DNA of 64,000 nt from JANOSH01 sp031415695 (lineage in GTDB: Bacteria > Actinomycetota > Acidimicrobiia > Acidimicrobiales > Ilumatobacteraceae): NCBI GenBank assembly GCA_031415695.1, contig JANOSH010000021.1, positions 62,001 through 126,000 of the forward strand. Direction: 5' to 3'. The first letter of the stretch is position 1. Each line of letters begins with the position of its first letter. The translations under genes and the position numbers were made by a program. This document shows positions 22,801 through 28,833 of the stretch, piece by piece. The notes under the pieces were generated by a model, which saw nothing but the letters and a program-made list of their open reading frames with translations, was not told the origin of the DNA and searched no databases.

Positions 22801-24721
22801 GCGTGTATCGAAGTCGGCGTCGGTGAGCATGGCTGGTGGCGGAGTGGATTGGACTGTCACGGTCGAAAATGCGGGTTCGAGCGACGCTCAAGACGTGAGG
22901 CTCGTGGATCATCTCCCCATCGCCGCGCTCCATAACGTGACGTGGACGCCGGCGTCGTCGTGCACCTTGAGCGGCGCTGACCTGACGTGCGAGCTCGGCA
23001 CTGTCGTTCACGGCACCGCCACCTCGGTGGTGATCACAGCAGTCGTCAATGCGTCGTACCTGGGTACATCACTCGTTAACGATGCCACGGTCACCAGTAC
23101 CACGAACGATGCCAACCCCGACGACAACACCACCACCGTGACATCGACGGTCACGCAAGAAGCCGACCTGCGAATTGCCAAGACCGGGATACCGTCGGTT
23201 GCAGGGTCGGCCTCAACGTGGACCATCGTGATCACAAACTTCGGATCATCCGACGCTCAGGACGTGGTCGTCAACGACACCCTGCCTTCTGGTTTCGGGG
23301 CAGTGTCGGCATCGTGGCCTGGGGGAACGTGCTCGATGACTCCGACGCTGTCGTGTGCGCTTGGTGTCGTGCCCGCCGCCACAGCGGTCACCGTTGTTGT
23401 GTCGGGAACCATTGTCGCGAACGCGGCTGTAGGACCCATGGCCAACACGGCGACCGTTACATCACCAACAACTGACCCCACGCCCGCCGATCACTCCTCG
23501 ACAGGTACCTCCGACGTTGCGACGAGTGCCGACATATCGATAACCAAAACTCCAGATCGATCAGCGGTCGTAGCCGGCGAGCAACTCTCTTGGACGATCA
23601 CCGTGTCGAATGCCGGACCATCGGTTGCCCGTAGCGTCGTGATCGCCGATGTGCTGCCGGCCGGGTTTACCCTGACGGCAGTTACGGGTACAGCTGGTTG
23701 CACCGCCTTGCCGTGTGCCATTGGCGACCTAGATGTCGGGTCGCAAACGCTTGTGGTTGCGGGCATGGTGTCAGCGTCGATGGCCAGCGGTTCACTGTCG
23801 AACAACGCCACTGTCACGACCGGCACTGCGGACCCAGACAACACTGATCATGCCGTCGAATCAACCGTGACGGTTACCCGCCAAGCCGACTTGGTTCTCA
23901 CGAAGACCGGTCCGGCCACCGCACGCTGGAACACGCCGGCGGACTTCGAAATTGTGGTCATCAACAATGGTCCATCAACTGCTGAACAAGTGGTGATCAC
24001 CGATGCTTTGCCAGCGGGGCTGAGCATCATGACCGCGATGTCAGATACCGGGTTGTGCACCGTCGTTGCAGCCTCAGTGTCTTGTTCGCCCGGCACGTTG
24101 GCCGTTGGTCAGGTCGTGCGGGTGACAGTACGGGCAAAGGTCATCGGTACCGGCTTGCTCACAAACACTGCGACTGTGGGTTCGACTACGACGGATGCAT
24201 CCATTGGATCGAACACGGCCCAAGCCACGGTCCAAGTCAATCGGGTTGCCGACCTCCAACTCACGAAGGTAGCGAACAGGTCGAGTGCTCGTGTTGGCGA
24301 CGTCATTACCTACACGATCACGGTGACCAACGCGGGGCCCGACGAAGCGGACGCTGTTGCTGCCATCGACGAACTCAACTCGGCGCTCCGATTCGTAGCC
24401 GCACGTCCGAGCACCGGTAGCTTCGACGAAGGGACGGGCCGATGGTCGATTGGTCTCGTTGCCGTCGGCGCTGTACTTACGATGGAACTCGATGCCAAGG
24501 TAGTGTCGGCCGGCCTCGTCAAGAACATGGCAAGGGTCGAGGGATCCGTCAACGATTTTGACCCCGATTCGAACGAAGCTGTTGCCAGTCTGATGGTGGG
24601 CGCCAAGCTGCCGACCACAGGTGCCGCCGTCACCCAACTGCTTCAGGTTGCTGTCGGTCTGATCGTAGTTGGTGCAGCAATGATTCTTGTGAGGCGCCGC
24701 CGTCAGGTATCGATGAGGTAA
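10862..24721 (+). CDS. Giant DUF11-repeat cell-wall-anchored surface protein (4,619 aa)
   Basis: The start at 10862 is the methionine directly before a signal peptide (basic FSARRLF, hydrophobic core, cleavage near EPTAAA); the frame is open for another 117 bases upstream without a plausible signal. A ~330-residue N-terminal beta-rich domain (WAGLYWGG, GWGLVVVY) precedes 34 DUF11/TIGR01451 repeats of ~115-125 residues, each with a core like TWTLTVSNAGPSDA followed by a D-x-LP turn. Repeats 2-33 each hold exactly one Cys pair. The C-terminus has LPTTG at ~4583-4587, one membrane helix and an RRRR tail, a canonical sortase signal. The product should be a long stalk covalently linked to the wall, probably for adhesion. 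No sortase gene is in the window. Confidence 0.92.
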   Translation: MVCFKAFSARRLFTTVSSVMLIASGLVVGFAEPTAAAIIAPFAAAYSTNDTGAIDMIGNSLVTCPASASCTAALAGAASSHNGQFNMVRLDADTDSTTTSSSRSTLAMPAGSTVQWAGLYWGGFSNSSTRNQIKFKAPSGGYSTRTASRVMALGGAYHAFSDVTSLIVAGGNGAYWGADAQLDLGAGYYGGWGLVVVYTNPALPVRSLTVFDGFAQVRGTETVDIAVSGFLAPPLGTVNSELGVMAYEGDLGIPGDQLQLSNNLAGTTFATVNDAANPAGNFFNSTISDGGAAQPGQGPANINTLSLDIDEVNTSGILPNNATSATIRAITTGDAYYPGVFTFAVDLYAPAFPAVTKTVVDLNGGTALPGDVLEYSISMQNTGLDPADRSVLTDVLPVGVTLVPGSITYTAGAILGVKTDAAGDDQAEYNAGSRTVIARVGTGASATQGGSIGPNELFTVTFRTTVDLAAAGTSVSNTPRLSYRARTINKDFAFTGNTVVTPVPAFADVSVTKSALPSPAVAGSNVTWTVNVANAGPNAATDVVLNDPLPAGVTIVSASWPSGTCTGSTTITCALGMVPVGSTVPVTIIALLAASAADGSTLSNSASAAASTADQSPANNSASVATPVVRRANLSITKSATPSPLVPGASGTYTLTVTNAGPSDASSLTITDLVPSGFTPTSVSTPSGSCVLASVTCTLASLANSATALVTIVGSVDARMTTSLANTASVSAVTVDPVSANNSTTLTTPVAPLADVTITKRLLSPPAIAGQSVTWEVEVSNLGPSVARAVSVTDTLPGSVSAASATASIGSCGTPSSGSLVCSIGDLAPGASSLITLTGTVAATATGSIVNSATVTTTTPQPVGHQTDMASATSVLSIVPDLQLTKSVDHNPVVAGEGLQYLLTITNNGPSASGTSTITDSVPSNISITSATPTAGGTCGIVLQMVSCSWPSILPGASPSILIVGIVAATATSLDTNTASVATAGDPDTSNNLATALATVTTVADVSATKTWAASSGIAGNTTTVTIGAHNAGPSTAAAVSVSDLLPEGVTVVSAPGCTTTPVGLRIEVTCALGSLSASGSATAVVTVRLGAELAAGALSNTADASSTTGDPNPSDNSATAVLTVTRVADLAITKSVSPTPAVAGTNVNYTLTITNNGPSSATAASANDLLPVGLSFVSGSPACVDSSGNVSCSLGDLAPGASASISIVAHVGSDVAAGTVLTNNASASSATPDPTPAVATAPVTVSARADVGIAKAVSPATVSAGGMLTWTLTATNAGPSDAQTVAITDVLPAGVTLISVSSSLGSCTGSTTVACSIPTLPDGATATISIVARVASGASGSIANTVTISAATPEPAGATAPNSASVIAPVDRQADLAVTKTASVAQVAAGAPIEYSVTVVNNGPADATGVVLTDVVPADVIIDSVLPSSCSFVGATVTCLLGTVIARGAPTVITISTHVDSAAAAGSRTNTASATSTTPLINTIDDLAEAAVVVVQQSDLWVSKTIVPDPAIAGDEVTWTVQVGNDGPSVARDIQIVDALPPGIIPSSIVASTLSGACAVVGSMVTCDVTPAVIAVGSVVTVSVSGRIDPGHGTGIDVLANTASVSGSVADPDSANNTVTVLSDVVALADVHLAKSASPGVVAGGPLTWTITATNDGPSTARGVTVADSLPAGFTTTSISSTQGSCSALPCALGSVPPNSSATVTVVGTVSASFAAASMSNTATSTSTTPDPDIANNSVTTAAPVAREADLSVTKTASTATPVAGETFTYTLSVVNAGPSDATSVSITDPLPAGLVVVSLSPGCTNVAGTINCIIGTKTAGSGPVNRIITVRVPVGGIAGSALSNTASIASAVTDPNPSNNQSTTVGSLLTRADLRITKSATPYPVVPGGSVTYTIIATNDGPSDAQAVEISDPMPAGLTATAATSSLGSCTLGATVSCAIGTLGVGASATVSIAATVVSSATAAVGNTVSIMSSTNDPDASDNSATATTPLAPSADLSIVKSVTPSPLVPGQSGTYTLTVSNAGPSDAVSVSVTDDLPSGFTATGISSPSGSCVLASVSCSFPTLAVGATAILTIAGSVDARLVNSLVNSASVSAATADSSSANNSTALTSPVAPVADVTVTKRVVTSPVIAGAPVTWQVEATNSGPSVASSISVTDTLPGTVSAASATTSVGSCAVPVGSLLTCAIGDLAPGATAVILVTATLDAAATGSLDNSVAVTTVSTQPAGHQTDSASVTAPISVVPDLVLTKAVDHNPLVAGEAVVYNLALNNFGPSNSATATMSDPVPANITIASATATGGGSCNVVLQIVTCTWSSVAVGASPTVTITGTVASTATAVDANTATVSAAGDPDTANNSATAAATVTTAADLTVSKSWGSSSPTAGTNTTVALGVANAGPSTATGVVVSDLLPADVSVVTATGCTVTLVGTRQRVDCPVGSILASSSAAFTITVALSADLPAGILSNTASVASTTTDPNPSDNTTTAVTTVGRRADLTLTKTASAGTVVAGTNVTYSFVLTNAGPSSAVGPAVYDVLPLGLTFVSSSASCGDSSGLVTCDFPNLASGETTTFTVVAHVDPSATPASTMTNNASASSSTPDPTPATATAPVTIGAQADLAIAKALTTSPVVAGSPVTWTLVVSNAGPSDAASVSVSDVVPTGVTLTSATVTPGSCSGTTTVTCTIASLPVGASRTITLTGILASTFTGLLSNTATVSAATPEPAGSTGTNSSTASDTSIKRANIRLSKTALPDPAIAGDFVTWTILVSNDGPSVSGSVRMVDDLPAGVIPATITASTPSGSCTISASQVECGLTPDVFPVGATATITVRGQLDPTHVAGVDVLDNVASVFAVITDPDVSDNTVHALTDVRQSADVRLTKTAIGSAVTGATLTWTITATNDGPSTAQGVTVSDSLPAAFVPNSISSSQGGCSAVPCVLGALAPGALATVTITGSIVSSFTATTLTNTATVTTSTPDPDPSDNSATGTAVVATSADLSVAKSASSAMPIAGETFEYTVAVSNAGPSDATAVSVTDPLPAGLSVVSLPAGCTETAATVTCSVGTLVAGTSTTRVFSVAVRSDVAAGTVVSNTATATSPVADPDIANNRGSVAVSVDAVADVSATKTASPAIAVAGEPITYTIVVSNPGPSDAQAVTLSDPLPIGLTALAVSSTAGTCVRGTVVTCFMGTVPAGGSVTVTLTVDTDPAMLAPAKNIASVTSLTFDPDASNNKPSVTTTLEARADVGITKTAVTTPLIPGTPGRYRLTVTNSGPSTARDVIVTDPLAASLTAVNAAATAGSCVVAPNVSCALGDVPPGATVTILVDVNVDPSNTAAIDNTATVTSTTAQPGGSLPDTASTSTPAQPRADLTVTKLIDHNPLVAGEPVSYTVIVTNNGPSDAHSVTLTDVLPSFIDASTVVLGGANGCSGTAVVSCAWPTMALNEIRTITISAMVASTASAGDENTVSVASADDPDLTNNTAAATAALTTRADLAVTKAGPTTATAGTSTTYTIALANNGPSVANAVRIRDALPAGMTLVSTDHPGDCAASTTTELVCDFATLPLGTLTIVITVAIDSAHSAGPVPNVAHVESATPDDQPSNNSDTHVVTVERRSAVSIDKVAPVVAPVAGQTSRWTLTVSNAGPSTAEAVSVSDVLPVGLWFVSAALTGSSGACNGVGPLVSCSLGDIVVGGNVVIELDLGVEPWVIDGTSISNTATVSTITPDDPADNSSDAGALVERIADLAAAKSVSPASIAAGETATWTIVIDNFGPSDSQSADISDTLPSGFIATGVSSSQGSCIWSPSSLSCQTDTIQAGSAVTIVVVGRVSAEQLTDLSNTAAVVASHSQGSNIHPDSSSATLDVSTSADLHVTKVGSPNPAVAGEPLDWLITLSNSGPSVARNVQILDTLPVGFTMLSVDGTTGCTALPCALPAVQVGSFTVVVHGLIDANAASELMTNTVQITSDTPDPSPLNQTAVASIDVVTVADLRVSKSASVSMAGGGVDWTVTVENAGSSDAQDVRLVDHLPIAALHNVTWTPASSCTLSGADLTCELGTVVHGTATSVVITAVVNASYLGTSLVNDATVTSTTNDANPDDNTTTVTSTVTQEADLRIAKTGIPSVAGSASTWTIVITNFGSSDAQDVVVNDTLPSGFGAVSASWPGGTCSMTPTLSCALGVVPAATAVTVVVSGTIVANAAVGPMANTATVTSPTTDPTPADHSSTGTSDVATSADISITKTPDRSAVVAGEQLSWTITVSNAGPSVARSVVIADVLPAGFTLTAVTGTAGCTALPCAIGDLDVGSQTLVVAGMVSASMASGSLSNNATVTTGTADPDNTDHAVESTVTVTRQADLVLTKTGPATARWNTPADFEIVVINNGPSTAEQVVITDALPAGLSIMTAMSDTGLCTVVAASVSCSPGTLAVGQVVRVTVRAKVIGTGLLTNTATVGSTTTDASIGSNTAQATVQVNRVADLQLTKVANRSSARVGDVITYTITVTNAGPDEADAVAAIDELNSALRFVAARPSTGSFDEGTGRWSIGLVAVGAVLTMELDAKVVSAGLVKNMARVEGSVNDFDPDSNEAVASLMVGAKLPTTGAAVTQLLQVAVGLIVVGAAMILVRRRRQVSMR
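12755..16849 (+). repeat. Higher-order DUF11 super-repeat A (repeats 3-13)
   Basis: Eleven DUF11 domains. Diagnostic markers: PSPLVPG at the start, ADVTITKR in the second, DHNPVVAGE plus CSW in the third, and CSALPC in the ninth. The same order recurs in unit B. Confidence 0.75.
16850..20569 (+). repeat. Higher-order DUF11 super-repeat B (repeats 14-23)
   Basis: Ten domains that match unit A in order (14 with 3, 15 with 4, 16 with 5, 17 with 6, 18 with 7, 19 with 8, 20 with 10, 21 with 11, 22 with 12, 23 with 13). The counterpart of repeat 9 is missing. Markers are PSPLVPG, ADVTVTKR, DHNPLVAGE plus CTW, and CSAVPC. Confidence 0.75.
20570..22792 (+). repeat. Contracted DUF11 super-repeat C (repeats 24-29)
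   Basis: Six domains. Repeat 24 begins like 3/14 (PLIPG) and ends like 4/15 (TAQPGG). Repeats 25-28 follow 5-8. Repeat 29 begins like 10/20 (PNPAVAGE) and ends like 11/21 (CTALPC). Two hybrid repeats thus mark the lost domains. Confidence 0.65.
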
Positions 24722-24736
24722 GCCAGCATTGCAGCG

Positions 24737-25942
24737 CTAGGTCGGCCTGCCGGCTGGTAGGCCGAACAGTTTGCGGGCGTTGTCGCCGACGAAGCGTCGC
24801 CGTTCGTTCGCGGGGAAGGCATCGACGAGTTCGTTGAGGTCGTGGATGTACTCGGGTGTGTGGTCGGCATGGGGAAAGTCGGACGCCCACAAAAACCGGT
24901 CGACGCCGTAACGCGCCGCCAGTGACGGGATCATGCGCTCGTCGGGATCGCAACTGATCCAGATCTGCTCACGGAAATAGTCGCTCGGTTTGTGCTTGAG
25001 CGGCACCCGTTCCCCAATGAAGGTGTGGCCGTATACAGCGTCGATACGGTCGAGCCAGTAGCCGATCCAGCCACCACCGGACTCCAGTACCAGAAACTTC
25101 AACTCTGGAAATTGATCGAATACCCCGTAGTCGAACAAGGTGGTGAACTGATGGCGCACACCGTCAGATGCCTGGACGGATGCCAACAACCGAAGCTGCT
25201 TCACGTGTTCCCAGCTACCCATTCGTGTGCCTTTTGTCCATTGGGGCTCGAACGTTGGGTGCAGGGCGAGGGGCACACCAAGAGCCTGCGCGGCTGCAAA
25301 GACCGGGTTGTTACTCGGATGCCCGAGCGGTCGTCCGTCGTGCATGAACGGTGCCACATAGCCGCCCTTGGCTCCCTCACCCACGGCTCGTTCCAACTCT
25401 GCAGCGGCAGCAACAGGGTCCGACAGCGAGAGATGCGCGGTAGGAACCAAACGTGGTTGGTCGGCACAGAATTCGCAGATCCAACGGTTGTAGGCGCGGG
25501 TGTACGCCTGGGACAGTGCCGGGTCGGTGATCTCGGCCTCCCACAGCAACCCAACAGTTGTGTACAGAATGGCCATGTCGATGTTCTCGGCGTCGAGTAG
25601 GGCAATTCGCTCGTGCGGGTCCATTGAGCCGTACGGCGCCTCGCGTAGATAGGTGCGTTCGGGGTCGCGTTGCATGGCGGCGAGATCGGGAGCCCCCATT
25701 GCGCCGAGGGTCGAGGGAAATCCGCGGCGGCTCATGGTTGACCGTTGTCCGCCAAGTTCGAGTTCTTCTAACCCGTCCTCGTCGAGGGTGATGCGTAATG
25801 CCCGGTCCCGGAACTGGGGGTCGATGTAGCTTTCCCACAGGTCGGGTGGTTCGAGAATGTGGCCATCGGCATCGACGGCGCCGTCGTGGGCTACCGGGTG
25901 CGTTTCGTGCAGTGTCTTCGATGACGAAATTGCCACGGTCAT
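24737..25942 (-). CDS. Amidohydrolase family (COG2159-like) metal-dependent hydrolase
   Basis: A 401-residue TIM-barrel hydrolase/decarboxylase. Metal-site motifs: DADGHI at the N-terminus, ALHPTFEP in mid-protein and WASDFPHADH near the C-terminus. The ATG at 25942 is chosen over the in-frame TTG at 25954 because TTGGGGGC lies just upstream. Members act on small aromatic or cyclic acids and occur in many actinobacterial catabolic clusters; substrate is not predictable. It converges on the giant adhesin with a 15-bp gap and is distantly similar to the amidohydrolase at 44827-46026. Confidence 0.85.
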   Translation of the reverse strand: MTVAISSSKTLHETHPVAHDGAVDADGHILEPPDLWESYIDPQFRDRALRITLDEDGLEELELGGQRSTMSRRGFPSTLGAMGAPDLAAMQRDPERTYLREAPYGSMDPHERIALLDAENIDMAILYTTVGLLWEAEITDPALSQAYTRAYNRWICEFCADQPRLVPTAHLSLSDPVAAAAELERAVGEGAKGGYVAPFMHDGRPLGHPSNNPVFAAAQALGVPLALHPTFEPQWTKGTRMGSWEHVKQLRLLASVQASDGVRHQFTTLFDYGVFDQFPELKFLVLESGGGWIGYWLDRIDAVYGHTFIGERVPLKHKPSDYFREQIWISCDPDERMIPSLAARYGVDRFLWASDFPHADHTPEYIHDLNELVDAFPANERRRFVGDNARKLFGLPAGRPT

Positions 25943-26022
25943 GTGTGCCCCCAACGTCGTTGCGTCCCACAGTACGGTTGCGGTTTCCTTTACCTGGTAT
26001 CGGAAGCAGCCGATGAACAGTC

Positions 26023-27534
26023 ATGACCTCTACTGAGAGCGTCGCTCTACAGCGCACCGCATGGCCGCCTCCCCGGCCCCAGGACCGCTATGTGCCCGGT
26101 TCGGTTTCCCTTCGAAGCATCAAACCGTCTCGCCAGTGGAAGTTCGATTGGGGACTTGCAGTCGTCGCGTGCATTGCGGTGTTCTTCGTTGCAACCATCG
26201 TTGTGCGACGGGCAGACAACCGGCATCCAAAGACCTGGGATGTGCGTGTTGAGCCGCTTGCCCGCCAAGTCGAACAGATCAGGGGGCTACAGTTCAAACA
26301 CCCGGTAACCATGAACTTTCTGCCGGAGGCCGAGTTCGTAGCGCTGGTGTCATCGAACCGTCGTCGGCTTCGTGACCCGGATGCCGAGACGATGCAGGAG
26401 GGTTTGTTACGAGCCCGAGGCATGGCGGGTCCGTCTGTCGATCAGGCCGAGTCCGACGAAGGCGTGTCGGCAACGATGCTTGGCTACTACGACGATGACA
26501 AGAAGGTGATGTGGGTACGTGGCACGACGACGACGCCCATCGTTCGACTGACCATTGTTCACGAACTGACTCACGCGCTCCAAGACCAGCATTTTAAGTT
26601 GAACAAGATGTGGAATGGGGTCACTAACGACGCCGGATCTTTTGCCGTTCGGGCGCTTGTCGAAGGCGATGCCGAGTGGGTTGAGGACGAGTATTTCGAG
26701 TCGCTTTCTAGTGCCGACAAAGATGAAGTTCGCCGTTCGGGCCAAGTGCTGTCGGACTCGGGCGCGTACGACAAGATCCCGCCCGGAGTACTGGCGAGCT
26801 TAGGTGCTCCCTACCAACTCGGTTCGCTGATGGTTGGTTCGGTACGCGCTCAGGGTGGGTCCAAGGCACTCGACAAGCTCTTTCGCCGTCCACCATTGAG
26901 CGAGGAGCAGATCGTGTTTCCGCTCATTGAACATTCCATCAAGGGTTCACCATTGCGGGCACCAATTGCCGGCGCTGACGCTGTAGACGGACCATCCACC
27001 TATGGCTATCTCGCTACTGGCCCACTGTCGACCTTCTTGCAATTGGCGGGTCGCCTCGACTCCCGAACAGCATGGCAGGCCGCATCGGGTTGGTCGGCGG
27101 AGAGCATTGTGGTAACAGAAGTCGACGACAAGATCTGTGTAATCTCCCACGTACGCGGCCGATACCCGGCCGACACGCAACGGCTCAGCGATGCGTATCA
27201 AGGGTGGTTGGCTGCGGCTCCGAACGGTGTCGGCAGCGTGCAGTCAATCGACGATTTCATTCTGGTGCGCTCATGCGATGTGGGAGCAGATACCCCTGAG
27301 CCCCGACCCACATTAGTCGAGGACTTGTACGTGCTGACCACTGTTGAAGCTTGGATCGGAGACGGTTTACTCGTTGAAGGCAAGCCGTCGGCACGCGTGG
27401 GCTGTACGTTCGCCGGCGTTCACGAACGGCTCGACCTCCCCGCGTTGGGGGTCGAGAGCGTCTTCGACAATTCCGGATTGAGCGATGAGGTCGAGAACGC
27501 AGCCGCCGCAGCCGCCAAGGACTGCTGGGGCTAG
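26023..27534 (+). CDS. Membrane-anchored zinc metalloprotease-like protein (HExxH)
   Basis: 503 residues. A ~40-residue cytoplasmic N-terminus is followed by one membrane helix (about residues 44-62) and a large extracytoplasmic domain. The zincin motif HELTH is at 180-184 (VHELTHALQDQHF), with a likely third ligand Glu in EGDAEWVEDEYF about 30 residues later, as in gluzincin-type enzymes. The C-terminal half has no motif I recognise. It starts 80 bases from the divergent amidohydrolase and appears monocistronic. A surface protease acting on wall or secreted proteins is likely; homologous proteins are usually annotated as hypothetical. Confidence 0.75.
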   Translation: MTSTESVALQRTAWPPPRPQDRYVPGSVSLRSIKPSRQWKFDWGLAVVACIAVFFVATIVVRRADNRHPKTWDVRVEPLARQVEQIRGLQFKHPVTMNFLPEAEFVALVSSNRRRLRDPDAETMQEGLLRARGMAGPSVDQAESDEGVSATMLGYYDDDKKVMWVRGTTTTPIVRLTIVHELTHALQDQHFKLNKMWNGVTNDAGSFAVRALVEGDAEWVEDEYFESLSSADKDEVRRSGQVLSDSGAYDKIPPGVLASLGAPYQLGSLMVGSVRAQGGSKALDKLFRRPPLSEEQIVFPLIEHSIKGSPLRAPIAGADAVDGPSTYGYLATGPLSTFLQLAGRLDSRTAWQAASGWSAESIVVTEVDDKICVISHVRGRYPADTQRLSDAYQGWLAAAPNGVGSVQSIDDFILVRSCDVGADTPEPRPTLVEDLYVLTTVEAWIGDGLLVEGKPSARVGCTFAGVHERLDLPALGVESVFDNSGLSDEVENAAAAAAKDCWG

Positions 27535-27557
27535 CCACTGCCCGAGCAGCCTAGATT

Positions 27558-27968
27558 CTAGTGCGTGACGACCTTGCCGAGGGTCTTTGCGTGAGCCACC
27601 CACGTAGCCACCTGCTTCTCGGTCGGAAGCTGACGAACAAGTCGTTTCTTACCTTTTGCGTTGGCCTCGGCCATGGCCTTGGTGAGGTTGTCGGCGCGTC
27701 GTTTGCCGAGTTCGACCGCCGAGTCGACACCGGCCGCTTCGAGCAAATCGGAGTATTGGGAGCCAACCCCTTTGACTCGGAAGAGGTCGGCGCGGTTGAC
27801 CCATTCGAGCAAGCTGGACTCGGCAATTCCGGTCTGGGTTGCGAATACTTTGCGGGCCTTGCCGGCGCCAGCGGCCTTGAGTAGACCGTCGGTGGTCTTG
27901 ATGCCAGCAGCCGCCAGCTTCTTCTGATTTGCCGGACCTATGCCTTCAATGTCGATGATGCGAGCCAT
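27558..27968 (-). CDS. DUF4332 helix-hairpin-helix protein
   Basis: A 136-residue basic protein with two helix-hairpin-helix type motifs, IEGIGPANQKKLAAAGI at the N-terminus and VKGVGSQYSDLLEAAGV in the middle, the DUF4332 pattern. Such domains resemble DNA-binding HhH modules of polymerases and RuvA, so nucleic-acid binding is possible, but the function is not established. It ends 23 bp from the convergent metalloprotease gene. Confidence 0.8.
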   Translation of the reverse strand: MARIIDIEGIGPANQKKLAAAGIKTTDGLLKAAGAGKARKVFATQTGIAESSLLEWVNRADLFRVKGVGSQYSDLLEAAGVDSAVELGKRRADNLTKAMAEANAKGKKRLVRQLPTEKQVATWVAHAKTLGKVVTH

Positions 27969-28046
27969 GCTCAGTGTGCCTCCCCGTTGTGGTCACGTTT
28001 GTGACGAGTAACAGCGTACGGCCGCGCCATTCATTGCATGTGGATA

Positions 28047-28724
28047 TCAGTGATTTGCGGCCTGGCTGGCTAGCTCTACGAGGCTCGACTCGTCACACAC
28101 GATAATCTTGTGTCGCCCGGTTTCAATGACTCCGCACTTACGAAGCGATGCCAACGAACGCGCTGCCGCCTCTCGGGTCGAGCCGACCCAGGCTGCAACC
28201 TCGTCCTGGGTGATGGGCAACTCCGAGCGACCTTCTTCAACACCGTGGCGTCGAAATTTCGTCGACAATTCGATCAAGAGGTGGGCCACACGTTCGGTGG
28301 TGTTCTCCGACGTTCGGGCCGAGACGCGGGCGTTGAGCATCCGAAGGTGGCCCGACAGTTCTCGGAGTACCACGAGGGCGAGGCGAGGGGCCTGTGCAAG
28401 CTCGTCGAGAAAATCGTCGCTCGACATCTGGGAAACGGTCGACGGTTCCATGGCAATGGCACTTGCGGATCGTCGCCCGCCATCGATAGCCGAGAGTTCC
28501 CCAAACGCCTGTGTTGGAGTTTTCATACCAAGCAGTAATTCACGGCCAGTTGGTGTGTTGATCACGATGTTGACCCGCCCGGTTACGCAGGCATAGACGG
28601 ATTTCGACGCGTCGCCTTCGTGGAACAAGACCTGTCCGGTTCCAACGTTCACCCGTCGACCACGCGCTGCCACGAACTCGCCTAGTTCATCCAAAAGACT
28701 CTCCCGGTGTGTGATCCGCGTCAT
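28047..28724 (-). CDS. Crp/Fnr family transcriptional regulator
   Basis: 225 residues. The N-terminal cyclic-nucleotide-binding beta-roll is visible (VLFHEGDASKSVY, then GELSAIDGGRRSASA), followed by the dimerisation helix and a winged helix-turn-helix (ITQDEVAAWVGSTREAAARSLASLRKCGVIE). The roll keeps a GELS phosphate-binding-like segment, so cAMP or another nucleotide may be bound. Its start is divergent from a duplicated-domain protein, with GTGAC/GTCAC half-sites between them that may be its own operator. Confidence 0.9.
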   Translation of the reverse strand: MTRITHRESLLDELGEFVAARGRRVNVGTGQVLFHEGDASKSVYACVTGRVNIVINTPTGRELLLGMKTPTQAFGELSAIDGGRRSASAIAMEPSTVSQMSSDDFLDELAQAPRLALVVLRELSGHLRMLNARVSARTSENTTERVAHLLIELSTKFRRHGVEEGRSELPITQDEVAAWVGSTREAAARSLASLRKCGVIETGRHKIIVCDESSLVELASQAANH

Positions 28725-28744
28725 AGACCCTGTAAGCGCGAACC

Positions 28745-28773
28745 GTCACAGTGACTGTACGTGCTGTGTCACT
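28745..28773. promoter_or_regulatory. Cluster of GTGAC/GTCAC half-sites (candidate Crp-family operator)
   Basis: In the 109-bp divergent gap there is a perfect palindrome GTCAC-A-GTGAC (28745-28755) and a further GTCACT at 28768-28773 that forms an inverted repeat AGTGAC-N12-GTCACT. The half-sites resemble Crp/Fnr boxes, although spacing differs from TGTGA-N6-TCACA. Confidence 0.45.
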
Positions 28774-28833
28774 AGGGGCCCACAGCGCAGAGCATCACGA
28801 CGTATCCGCGGCTCCGCCAAAAGGAGAATGACG

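Larger units (their letters stand above)
11910..24594 (+). repeat. Array of 34 DUF11 domain repeats
   Basis: I counted 34 copies of the N-x-GPS core motif (variants NTGLDP, NAGSSD, NFGSSD, NAGPDE), each 340-375 bp apart. The DNA copies are strongly diverged, so the array is old. Repeat 1 and repeat 34 lack the Cys pair and act as caps. Confidence 0.9.

Noticed and set aside
11910..24594. Regular repeats as a CRISPR or tandem non-coding array
   Set aside because: The period (~350 bp) and coding content show protein domain repeats.
10862..24721. Giant gene as an assembly artefact of repeats
   Set aside because: Repeats are too diverged at DNA level to be collapsed or falsely multiplied, the frame is intact over 13.8 kb, and both ends carry proper signals.
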